64,000 nt of DNA, from the NCBI GenBank assembly GCA_017471405.1, contig JAFUTK010000054.1, forward strand, positions 1-64,000, written 5' to 3'. The notes under the pieces were generated by a model. That model had not been told where the DNA came from, ran no database searches, and saw nothing but the letters and a program-made list of their open reading frames with translations. Shown here one piece after another: positions 17,090 through 24,504 of the stretch. Every line of letters begins with the position of its first letter. The stretch's first letter is position 1. The DNA comes from Ruminococcus sp. Its GTDB lineage: Bacteria > Bacillota > Clostridia > Oscillospirales > Ruminococcaceae. Made by a program: the position numbers and the translations under genes.

Positions 17090-19105
17090 ATGAGCTACTG
17101 TCCCTATTGTATGAATGAGATTCCGGAGGGGAGCGATAACTGCCCCGCCTGCGGAAAGGACCCGAAGGAATATGTGTCCCCGCCCCATACCCTCTCGCAG
17201 GGAGCGATGCTGGGGCATAGATACCTCGTCGGCGGAGTGCTGGGCGAGGGCGGCTTCGGCATTACCTATATCGGCCTGGATACGCTGCTCCAATTTCGAG
17301 TAGCTATCAAGGAGTTCTATCCCGCCGGAATGGTAAACCGCAATAACACTGTCTCCAACGACGTTCAGAGCATCAGCGCCGACTCCGCAAGAGAGCTGTT
17401 CTCCAAGAGCCGCGAGCACTTCCTCCACGAGGCGAGAACGCTGGCGAAGTTCACCAACGAGCCCGGCATCGTCGCCGTAAGGGATTTCTTTGAGGAAAAC
17501 CATACAGTCTATATCGTAATGGAATATCTCGACGGCATCACCCTAAAGAGCTACTTAAAGCAGGTGGGCACCATCTCCAGCTATAACACCATCTGCCTGC
17601 TGATGCCGGTGTTCCATTCATTGAAAAAGATACACGAGAAAAATCTGATACACAGAGATATCAGCCCCGATAATATAATGCTGGTGGGAGAGCAGGTCAA
17701 GCTGCTGGACTTCGGCGCCGCAAGAGAGTTCGCCGACGAAAAGAGCCTGTCCGTTATGCTCAAGCATGGCTATGCCCCTATGGAGCAGTACCGCCGCCAC
17801 GGCAAGCAGGGCGCATGGACGGATATCTATGCCATCTGCGCTACCATCTATAAGTGCATAACCGGAGTTATCCCCCCTGATGCACCCGACCGCATCTATG
17901 AGGACGACCTGAAAATGCCCTCGGAGCTGGGCTTCGAGGCCTCTCCGGAGTTTGAAAAGGTGCTGCGCCACGGCTTGGCTGTCAAGGCGGAGGACAGAAT
18001 ACAGTCCATAGACCAGCTGCTTTCGGAGCTGGCGGCAGTGCCGGACCTGGATATTGATTTCAGCGAGGGAGCAGCGACCCCGACGCAGACCACTGCCCCC
18101 GCACCCTCCGCACAGCGACCCGACAGCAAGGAGGACGCACGGCTCTCCCAGTATGTGCCGAGAGGTGCATATGACGATGAGAGCACTGTATATCAGCAAA
18201 AGCCCTCTTCCGGCGGGGATACACCGTCCGCCGATGACGGTGACCGCAGGCTCTCGGAGTATATCCCCTCATCAAAGTATGAGGAGGCGGCTCCCGAGAA
18301 GAAAGCGGATAAGCCCGCTCCGGTACCGGAGGAGACTAAGAAAAAGAGCAGCAAGCTGCCGGTCATCATCGCGGCTGTGGCTGTGGCAGTAGTCGCCGCT
18401 GTGGTGGGGATAATCGTCCTCGCAGGAAAGGGTGATAGCAAGCCCGGGACTTCCTCGGCAGCGGACAGTCAGACGGCCTCCGCCGCTGATACCACCACCA
18501 CCCAGACCACCGCAGCCCCCGAGTCCCAAACACAAACTGAGACCACTCCTACCACCACTACAACCACCTCGGAGACCTCTGAGCCTGACGACTCCTCCGA
18601 GGAGCCGCATATGCATATCATCTACCCGGAGCTGAACGGCAACTTTGCCGTTGAGGAGGGTATGCTGACTATGAACTCTGCGGTGTTCAGTATGAAGAAA
18701 ACCTCTATCCAGCTGCTGTTCGGCGCAGGAACCCTTTACGTCACCGACCAGCACGACCGCTGGGTGGACGGTCAGACGGTAATGCTGGTGCCTATTGATC
18801 TGGGTGTGTATGAAGAGGACTACTTTGATTCCGTTGACCTCTACTTTATGGACGACACCCTCTACGCCGTCCAGTTCGAGAACGGCGACACCTTTGATAA
18901 TTACATCAAGGCCAAGGCAACAGAGAAATTCGGTGAGCCGGTCTACGACGACGGCGAGGACGTAAGGTGGGCGATAAAGTCCGACCACTGCCTCTTCCAG
19001 CTCTATATGCAGGATTACGAGGGCGAGAAGATATTCACCCAGAGATACATCTACAAGGATATGGCTTACAGCGAAAATATGGCCGAGGAAGGCTCCCTCG
19101 ACTGA
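17090..19105 (+). CDS. Membrane Ser/Thr protein kinase (PknB-like) with zinc ribbon
   Basis: 671 residues. A CPYC...CPAC zinc ribbon (4-21) precedes a complete kinase domain: Gly loop GEGGFG (52-57), VAIK Lys74, Glu114, HRD (188-190) with Asn195, DFG (207-209). A juxtamembrane linker has two similar segments, RLSQYVPRGAY and RRLSEYIPSSKY, which may be phosphosites or docking peptides. One membrane helix lies at about 424-445, followed by a Thr-rich outside linker and a sensor-like domain of some 150 residues of unknown fold. The PASTA repeats of housekeeping PknB are absent. With two PP2C genes and an FHA gene upstream it completes a reversible phosphosignalling set. Confidence 0.93.
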   Translation: MSYCPYCMNEIPEGSDNCPACGKDPKEYVSPPHTLSQGAMLGHRYLVGGVLGEGGFGITYIGLDTLLQFRVAIKEFYPAGMVNRNNTVSNDVQSISADSARELFSKSREHFLHEARTLAKFTNEPGIVAVRDFFEENHTVYIVMEYLDGITLKSYLKQVGTISSYNTICLLMPVFHSLKKIHEKNLIHRDISPDNIMLVGEQVKLLDFGAAREFADEKSLSVMLKHGYAPMEQYRRHGKQGAWTDIYAICATIYKCITGVIPPDAPDRIYEDDLKMPSELGFEASPEFEKVLRHGLAVKAEDRIQSIDQLLSELAAVPDLDIDFSEGAATPTQTTAPAPSAQRPDSKEDARLSQYVPRGAYDDESTVYQQKPSSGGDTPSADDGDRRLSEYIPSSKYEEAAPEKKADKPAPVPEETKKKSSKLPVIIAAVAVAVVAAVVGIIVLAGKGDSKPGTSSAADSQTASAADTTTTQTTAAPESQTQTETTPTTTTTTSETSEPDDSSEEPHMHIIYPELNGNFAVEEGMLTMNSAVFSMKKTSIQLLFGAGTLYVTDQHDRWVDGQTVMLVPIDLGVYEEDYFDSVDLYFMDDTLYAVQFENGDTFDNYIKAKATEKFGEPVYDDGEDVRWAIKSDHCLFQLYMQDYEGEKIFTQRYIYKDMAYSENMAEEGSLD

Positions 19106-19125
19106 CAGACAGGCGGGATAATAAA

Positions 19126-20532
19126 ATGAAATTCTGTATGAACTGTATGGCACAGTATGACGACAGCCTGAAGATATGCCCCGAGTGCTCCTTCAAGGAG
19201 GGGACTATGCCAGTAAACTCCCGGTGTATGGAGCCGGGGCTGGTGCTGGCTGACCGCTACATCATCGGTATGCCGCTGAACATCGACGGCTGGTTTGTCA
19301 AGTACATAGGCTGGGATGCTCTGCTGAACAAGAAGGTCACCGTCTATGAGTACAGCCCGGTGAGGTTTGCCTCCCGTAATATCGGAGATACAAAAATAAC
19401 TCCGATAAAGGAAAAGGAATTCTACAAGTACATGGAGATATTCCAGCGGAAGGCTCTGCTGCTGGCGGAGCAGCATCTGCCGGACAATATCTGCTCGGTA
19501 TACGAATCCTTTGAGAAGAACGGCACCGCATACGTCGTGACAGAGTACGTCAAGGGCAAGCCTCTGCCGGAATATATGGCGGACGAGGGGGCTATCCCTC
19601 CCCAGACGGTGGAGAAGATGTTCCTGCCCATATTGCGCTCACTGGATAAGCTCCACGACAGCGGCTTTATCATTGGCGGCTTCTCCGCCTTCGATATGCT
19701 GGTGCTGGGGGACGGGACGCTGTTTTTAAATTCCTATCTGGAGAATATTCTCTTCAACGTCACCGACGACCAGTCGGATATCAACCAGAAGGAAAAGCAG
19801 AAGTACTTCCCGCCGGAGCGGCTTTCCTCCGACGACCAGCCGGGGCTGTCTCCCTCCAACGACGTTTTCTCGGCGGCAATGATAATGTATGCTATGATGG
19901 GAGCAAGGCTGCCGGAATACAGCGAGCGGGCGGCCTACTACGCCAAAAACAAAAACGACAAGCTCAAGCCCTTGGGTGCCTATCACATCAAGGTGGATAA
20001 GAGCAAGGAAAACGCCCTGCGTAACGCCTCCTTCTTTGACGCATCCACCCGCACCTCCGACACCGAGACCTTCATCAAGGAGCTCTCCGGAGACAAAAAG
20101 ACCGCCCTGCGGGTAAAGAGCGGCGGTCTGCCGGCGTGGGTGAAGATAGCCGTTCCCGTTATCTGCGCGGTGCTCATCGCGGCGGGAGTGCTGGTATTCC
20201 TGACCCTCAGGGACGACGGCGAGCCTCCGAAGGACGACCCCGCCGGAAACAGTAGGCAGGAGCCTGCCCCCGACGGCAGGAACATCGTCATTGACCCGGA
20301 GGAGAAAAAGCTTCGCCCGGGAGACGAGTTCACTCTACATATTATGTGCACCGGCATAGAGGACCTGCGCACCGTAGAGTACGACATCTCTCAGCCGGGC
20401 ATCATCGAAGAAAAGTATATCAACACCGCGAACCTTGATATGACCTTCAAGGCATTAAAGCCTGGCTCTGTCACCGTCACCATAAGCTGCGGCGACATCA
20501 GGCGGGAGTGCAGAGTAGAGGTCGGAGAATAG
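19126..20532 (+). CDS. Membrane pseudokinase with zinc ribbon, EssB/YukC-like layout
   Basis: 468 residues with the same plan as the preceding kinase: Cys ribbon (CMNC...CPEC, 4-21), kinase-like fold (40-325), one membrane helix (339-361), outside domain of about 100 residues with an Ig-like (BIG2-type) strand pattern. Catalytic residues are gone: VAIK is VTVY (71-74), HRD is replaced in FIIGGFSAFDM (181-191), and DFG by LNS (201-203), while PPER keeps the APE position. EssB/YukC of type VIIb systems is also a pseudokinase-fold membrane protein, so this may be its counterpart. The start is ATG 19126 with AGGCGGG upstream; in-frame codons further upstream only overlap the kinase gene. Confidence 0.88.
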   Translation: MKFCMNCMAQYDDSLKICPECSFKEGTMPVNSRCMEPGLVLADRYIIGMPLNIDGWFVKYIGWDALLNKKVTVYEYSPVRFASRNIGDTKITPIKEKEFYKYMEIFQRKALLLAEQHLPDNICSVYESFEKNGTAYVVTEYVKGKPLPEYMADEGAIPPQTVEKMFLPILRSLDKLHDSGFIIGGFSAFDMLVLGDGTLFLNSYLENILFNVTDDQSDINQKEKQKYFPPERLSSDDQPGLSPSNDVFSAAMIMYAMMGARLPEYSERAAYYAKNKNDKLKPLGAYHIKVDKSKENALRNASFFDASTRTSDTETFIKELSGDKKTALRVKSGGLPAWVKIAVPVICAVLIAAGVLVFLTLRDDGEPPKDDPAGNSRQEPAPDGRNIVIDPEEKKLRPGDEFTLHIMCTGIEDLRTVEYDISQPGIIEEKYINTANLDMTFKALKPGSVTVTISCGDIRRECRVEVGE

Positions 20533-20541
20533 CATAGTGAT

Positions 20542-20574
20542 AAAGGCACGTTCCAGCGGGGAACGTGCCTTTTT
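20542..20574 (+). terminator. Terminator of the type VII-like locus
   Basis: Perfect 13-bp stem AAAGGCACGTTCC / GGAACGTGCCTTT with T-run, 10 bases after the pseudokinase stop. Confidence 0.93.
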
Positions 20575-20634
20575 AGCAGTCTTACTCAACTGTCCGAAAT
20601 TTAGTATAGCAAAACTAACTTCAAATCGTCAACT

Positions 20635-20650
20635 GTCCGTTTAAACGGAC
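20635..20650. promoter_or_regulatory. 16-bp perfect palindrome, candidate operator
   Basis: GTCCGTTTAAACGGAC is fully self-complementary and ends ten bases before the -35 box of the next promoter. A half-site-like CTGTCCG occurs 45 bases upstream (20590-20596). An activator or repressor site is likely; the protein is unknown. Confidence 0.6.
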
Positions 20651-20659
20651 TTGTAGCTA

Positions 20660-20688
20660 TTGACCGGAACAATTGTTTGTGCTATAAT
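20660..20688 (+). promoter_or_regulatory. Promoter of the small membrane protein
   Basis: TTGACC (20660-20665), 17-base spacer, TATAAT (20683-20688). The gene start lies about 75 bases further on. Confidence 0.83.
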
Positions 20689-20762
20689 AAATACAACAGG
20701 AAACGTTCCGAGCCGGCAAAGGAACAGAAAAAACGAAGCACCAAAACAGGAGGATGAGCACT

Positions 20763-21020
20763 ATGTTTGATCTGGAATTTGTAGATATACTTAACGAGAG
20801 CGCCAGCGAGCGTGAGGCGGTACGCATCAGGGAGATGGAGCGTCAGCAGAGAAGCGAGATGGCGGCAGCAGAGGGTGAGCTGGTATGTCAGCAGGGCAGA
20901 ATGTTCCGGGAGCTGCGCCACAAGGCTAAGCTCTGGGACAACGCCTATAAGCTTTTGAGCTGCGGCGCAGGTGTGCTGTGGATAGGCGCACTTATGCTGA
21001 TAGGCGGCCTCTGCGGCTGA
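20763..21020 (+). CDS. Small protein with C-terminal membrane anchor
   Basis: 85 residues, no family recognised. The first 55 are highly charged (Glu, Arg, Gln) and probably one long helix; the last 20 form a hydrophobic segment with Gly and Cys, typical of a tail anchor. ATG 20763 is chosen because AGGAGG (20748-20753) abuts the in-frame ATG at 20754 but is nine bases from 20763. It has its own promoter with an adjacent palindrome and is followed by stem-loops. The location just after the type VII-like terminator may be chance. Confidence 0.7.
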   Translation: MFDLEFVDILNESASEREAVRIREMERQQRSEMAAAEGELVCQQGRMFRELRHKAKLWDNAYKLLSCGAGVLWIGALMLIGGLCG

Positions 21021-21070
21021 CGAAAAGCTGATATCTATACAGAATGGGGTTGTTGCAAGAACAGCTTCAG

Positions 21071-21118
21071 GCGAAAAATGGTGCCTCACCCCGAAGGGGG
21101 TGAGGTACCATTTTTCGC
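21071..21118. terminator. Long stem-loop, likely bidirectional terminator
   Basis: A 22-bp stem (GCGAAAAATGG arm and its complement) with GAAG loop and T/A-rich ends. It lies between the plus-strand small gene and the 3' end of the minus-strand methylase cassette and can serve both. Confidence 0.8.
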
Positions 21119-21121
21119 ACT

Positions 21122-21148
21122 TTGCGCCGCTGCAAAGCAGCGGCGCAA
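21122..21148. terminator. Second GC-rich stem-loop
   Basis: Perfect 12-bp stem TTGCGCCGCTGC / GCAGCGGCGCAA with AAA loop, adjacent to the previous hairpin. Only a weak T-run follows on either strand, so this may be a stabilising 3' structure for the minus-strand cassette. Confidence 0.6.
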
Positions 21149-21203
21149 TTATATTATTTACAGAAATTCGGCTGATTACAACAGCCCCATTTTGCGCATA
21201 CTG

Positions 21204-21647
21204 TTAATTAAGGCATTTTTTGTTCAGCTCTCTGAACCACTTCTGGAAGCTGGCGCGGGTGTATTTCTTTGTCAGCTCTCTTGTGATGCCGGTGTTATCA
21301 AGGTCCAGCACCTTGATGGCAAGTATCTCGTCGGCGTGCTTGGTGCCGGCCTTGGCGTAATTCACAAGATAGAGGGTGGCGTTCAGAGCCTTGGCCGCCT
21401 TCCACAGAGAGATGAACTTTCTGCTGTTTTTGCTCCAGTATCTGTTGGGGTGGCTGGTGTAGGGGGAGACGGTCTGCCTTTCGTCGCACAGCAGCCATTC
21501 AAAGATGATGTAGCCCTCCTCCGGGCTGTATTGCAGCCTGTCGAAGTTTATGCCCGCGGTAGGGTCACCGGCCAGCATTTCCTGAACGAAATCAAATCCT
21601 GAGGAATCGTCGTGCCCGAGAGCCTTGCTTGTCTTTTCGTCATTCAT
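21204..21647 (-). CDS. Unknown protein linked to the methyltransferase (possible nuclease subunit)
   Basis: 147 residues, family not recognised. It starts within the last codons of the Eco57I-like gene (8-base overlap), so the two are translated together. A buried strand with an acidic end, GYIIFEWLLCDE (45-56), and a second strand ATLYLVNYAKAG (90-101) could be parts of a restriction-nuclease core, but no full PD-(D/E)xK signature is visible. Trp and Lys/Arg are frequent, as in DNA-binding proteins. It may be the missing cleavage subunit, a specificity factor or a control protein. Confidence 0.75.
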   Translation of the reverse strand: MNDEKTSKALGHDDSSGFDFVQEMLAGDPTAGINFDRLQYSPEEGYIIFEWLLCDERQTVSPYTSHPNRYWSKNSRKFISLWKAAKALNATLYLVNYAKAGTKHADEILAIKVLDLDNTGITRELTKKYTRASFQKWFRELNKKCLN

Positions 21648-23622
21648 TTAAAACAGATCCTTTCTTTCTCCGCTCAGAGACGGTCTTTTCGATATGCTCT
21701 ATGTCCTCGTCATTAAGTCCCAGCAGAGCATAGAGCTGGTTATCCAGCGACTTTGAGAAGTCCAGCAGCGGGCTTAAGCTGCTGTAGTCCCCCAGGTCAG
21801 GGACCTTTTTGCCCAGAGAGGTCAGAGCCTCATCGGTCATCAGGAACAGAAACCGCACCAGATATGTGTTGGCATAGGCGAAGAAGTTTTCCGCCTCCTG
21901 CTCAGTCTCAAATGTACCCAGAGCCACTCGGGAGCGCCCGAAGGCGGAGCGGTCATCTATTATCTCGATCTGATTGTCCCGCTTTTGTCCTCCGGCATTT
22001 GCACTGGAGACCACCACCTGCCATTGGGAGATATACTCCTGCTTTGATGCCGGGATAACGTCCCTGCTTGTGACGAACCAGGTTGCCCGCCCGGCCTTGC
22101 CGGCGCGGTCATTGGTAAAGAGCTTTATCTCCTCAGGCTCTAGGGGAATGTCCTCATAGTAGGGCTTGACCAGATTGGGAGAGTCCGCCACAAAGCTGCT
22201 CTCAATGCCGAAGAGATTTCTTGGCAGCACTCGCTCGTGCAGATAGGAAAGTCTCCGGCGCTTGACGAACCTGTCCGCCTTGGAGATAACGGCTCTGTCC
22301 CGGGGGTCAAGGGGCATCAGCTCCTCGCCGGGGTTGTCAGCCTTGAGAAGAATGGTCTTGTCCTTCCCATGATAAACGTAGGTAAAGCCCAGGGTGCGCT
22401 TGTTCCTGTTCTTGCAGACCACAGAGATGCCGTCGGCAAGGTCAACGTCCGCAAAGAGCTCCTTTGAGTCGGCGTAAAGCTCCAAGCGTTCCAGCGCGGA
22501 GTCGTTTATCTGCTCAAAGCCGAAGCGGTCCATTCCCTTGCCGGAGCGGTGTATCCACCTTGCCCCGGGATAGATGAGCACTGAAAATTCTGATGAGAGC
22601 CTGTCGGCGGAGGTCTGGAAGTGCTGGAAGATGCTTCTTCGTGGAGCTTGCCCGTTGGTGGCGTCCTTCTTTAAGGCAGCCTCCTCCTGATAGGGGGGAT
22701 TGCCCACTATGGCGCCGAATATCCGTCCGCTTCCTCGGCGCTTTTCATCGCCGGGCTTAAGGGTCAGCCTTCTGCCGGAGGCAGTGCGTATCACGCAGGG
22801 TATGCCGTCGTCAGGCCCGCTGCCGCTGTAGGGCGCGGTATAAGAAAGGCCGTCCATCTGCCAGATGTTCCAGGAGATGATGATAGCTATCTTTTTCTGC
22901 TGTGAAAGCGAGGGCTCTCTGCCCCAGCAGTGCTTGAACCAGTCGGAGAAGGTAAACAGCAGGTTGGCTCTTGCCAGCAGCAGGTTGTCCCCCTGATATT
23001 CGTAGCCGTAGATACTCTTGTAGGCCTTTACCGCCCAGTCGAACCAGTCGTATTCGTTGTTGGTGTTTTCCGTCACCACCCGCAGCTTACGGTCAAGAAG
23101 TCCGATGCGCTCCCGCACATCCGTCAGCGGTATGCCGGAGACGGTGTCATACCGGCTGGCGAGATAGGGTGCTTCGCCGCAGGTTATCTCAAGGCGTCTG
23201 GCGCGGACGTAATCCTGCCAGCTCCTGCCGGGTCTGCCGGGGAATTTTATTTTCTTATCTGTGGGCGTCCAGCTCTTGCCGTCTGCCTTACCGAACACGT
23301 CCGCCCTGCCAAACCACATCTGGTCTGTCAGGCTGTTCTGGATATTGCATATCCAGGAGGGGGTGAACACCTCCGCCCTGTGACGGATGCGGCTGCTGCG
23401 GTTGCCCTTGGCCTTGGTCACCCGGGGCTTGATGACGCCGGAGTTCAGCCCGGTGAACTGCAGGGGCTTTATCTCACATTCCGGGCGGAAATCCCTGCCC
23501 AGGTCGGCGTAATCCGTCGTTGCCCAGACAATGCTCCTGCCGGTGGTACGGTCGGCAAGAAGTACGGGCAGCAGGCGTTCGTCAATCAGGTTTAAATCGC
23601 TGTCGAAAAAAGGATAGTCCAT
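21640..23622 (-). CDS. Eco57I-like DNA adenine methyltransferase / restriction-modification protein
   Basis: 660 residues. Motif IV NPPY at 308-311 marks an N6-adenine methyltransferase. The segment around LEITCGEAPYLASRYD (144-159) resembles the S-adenosylmethionine region of Eco57I-family enzymes, and the C-terminal half carries the AIISK/ARxGLQTG-like target-recognition layout common to that family. No clear nuclease motif was found at the N-terminus, so the protein may methylate only, with cleavage by the 147-residue partner encoded in overlap. A GGAAGTG ribosome-binding site precedes the ATG. It follows an LRAT-fold gene by 46 bases on the same strand. It probably belongs to a defence cassette. 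Confidence 0.85.
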   Translation of the reverse strand: MDYPFFDSDLNLIDERLLPVLLADRTTGRSIVWATTDYADLGRDFRPECEIKPLQFTGLNSGVIKPRVTKAKGNRSSRIRHRAEVFTPSWICNIQNSLTDQMWFGRADVFGKADGKSWTPTDKKIKFPGRPGRSWQDYVRARRLEITCGEAPYLASRYDTVSGIPLTDVRERIGLLDRKLRVVTENTNNEYDWFDWAVKAYKSIYGYEYQGDNLLLARANLLFTFSDWFKHCWGREPSLSQQKKIAIIISWNIWQMDGLSYTAPYSGSGPDDGIPCVIRTASGRRLTLKPGDEKRRGSGRIFGAIVGNPPYQEEAALKKDATNGQAPRRSIFQHFQTSADRLSSEFSVLIYPGARWIHRSGKGMDRFGFEQINDSALERLELYADSKELFADVDLADGISVVCKNRNKRTLGFTYVYHGKDKTILLKADNPGEELMPLDPRDRAVISKADRFVKRRRLSYLHERVLPRNLFGIESSFVADSPNLVKPYYEDIPLEPEEIKLFTNDRAGKAGRATWFVTSRDVIPASKQEYISQWQVVVSSANAGGQKRDNQIEIIDDRSAFGRSRVALGTFETEQEAENFFAYANTYLVRFLFLMTDEALTSLGKKVPDLGDYSSLSPLLDFSKSLDNQLYALLGLNDEDIEHIEKTVSERRKKGSVLNE

Positions 23623-23668
23623 TGGTACACTTCCTTTAAAGAATTATATGTGCATTGCTTGACTCCGT

Positions 23669-24298
23669 TCAGAGGGGCGCATAGAGAAAGCTGGGAGTTA
23701 TAAGCTTCAGGATATTTTCCACCTGATAGGATTTGTGGGCTCCTGTCTTGCACCATATGGCAAAGTGCTCGCAGTTGTTGAGCACAAGGTCGTATTCCTC
23801 CTCGAAGTTGTGCTCGTTAGCACCGATGACGCTCTTAGCCCGGGCAATGGTTTCCTCCGGGGAGTAGATGTGCTTGATGTCCGGGTCGTCGGGGCCGGCG
23901 AGGGCGTCCTCCAGAGCGTCCCTGATGACCTTTGCTCCCACCTCGGTCAGAGGCGTCAGCACAGAGGGGTTTCCCTGTGCCTTCTTGGAGGGCCGCTTGC
24001 CCACCTCCGTAAAGTCCAGCACGAAGAATTCCCGCTGACCGTCGAGAAAGTCGCTGATGGGTGCCTCTCTGACAGCCGCTTCTCCGAAATCCCCGTCAGC
24101 GGAGGCAAAGTGTATCACCCGCCCCTTGCCGATATAGACGGCGTAGTGGTCGTAGCCGGCTGGTCTGGTGATGCCGATGACGTCCCCGGCCTTGAGGCTG
24201 TACTCCGGCTCATCGGAGAGCCTGTATGGGTCGTAGCCACCCATTTCCCGCAGCTGCGGCTCGATATTGCTTTGTATTATCTTGAACAGTCTTCCCAT
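23669..24298 (-). CDS. LRAT-domain (NlpC/P60-superfamily) protein
   Basis: 209 residues without signal peptide. It shows the circularly permuted papain-like fold of LRAT/H-rev107 proteins: GDVIGITRPAGYDHYAVYIG with His51, a second His63 in VIHFA, and the catalytic NNCEHF with Cys176 followed by a basic ending. Bacterial members are thought to be acyltransferases, amidases or peptidases; the substrate here is unknown. A segment of about 70 residues (95-165) is inserted between the two halves. It heads a minus-strand group with the methyltransferase, from a TTGACA/TATAAT promoter. Confidence 0.85.
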   Translation of the reverse strand: MGRLFKIIQSNIEPQLREMGGYDPYRLSDEPEYSLKAGDVIGITRPAGYDHYAVYIGKGRVIHFASADGDFGEAAVREAPISDFLDGQREFFVLDFTEVGKRPSKKAQGNPSVLTPLTEVGAKVIRDALEDALAGPDDPDIKHIYSPEETIARAKSVIGANEHNFEEEYDLVLNNCEHFAIWCKTGAHKSYQVENILKLITPSFLYAPL

Positions 24299-24333
24299 AG
24301 CGGAGACCTCCTTTGGCTTTTCACGCTATGATA

Positions 24334-24363
24334 ATTATACCACACATCGAAAGAGATTGTCAA
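24334..24363 (-). promoter_or_regulatory. Promoter of the LRAT/methyltransferase cassette
   Basis: On the minus strand TTGACA (24358-24363), 18-base spacer, TATAAT (24334-24339), about 35 bases before the LRAT start. An AAAGGAGG ribosome-binding site follows (near 24306-24316). Confidence 0.85.
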
Positions 24364-24428
24364 TCGCCGCTTGGAGGGTCTGCCGGTGATGTCCGCAATA
24401 ATCGGGCAGACATCTTTTAAAATAGCAG

Positions 24429-24465
24429 TTTTACACTTGAAATAACTGCCGCTACGGTGTAAAAT
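24429..24465 (+). promoter_or_regulatory. Promoter with flanking inverted repeat (esterase operon)
   Basis: TTGAAA (24437-24442), 17-base spacer, TAAAAT (24460-24465). The arms TTTTACAC (24429-24436) and GTGTAAAA (24457-24464) flank the -35 and overlap the -10, a plausible dimer or tetramer operator. Confidence 0.65.
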
Positions 24466-24504
24466 GTTTATAAAGCCGAAAATAACAATATAGGGGGAAT
24501 ACAA

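Noticed and set aside
18967..19125. N-terminal extension of the pseudokinase
   Set aside because: It would overlap the kinase gene by 139 bases; the Cys ribbon begins right after ATG 19126, which has its own ribosome-binding site.
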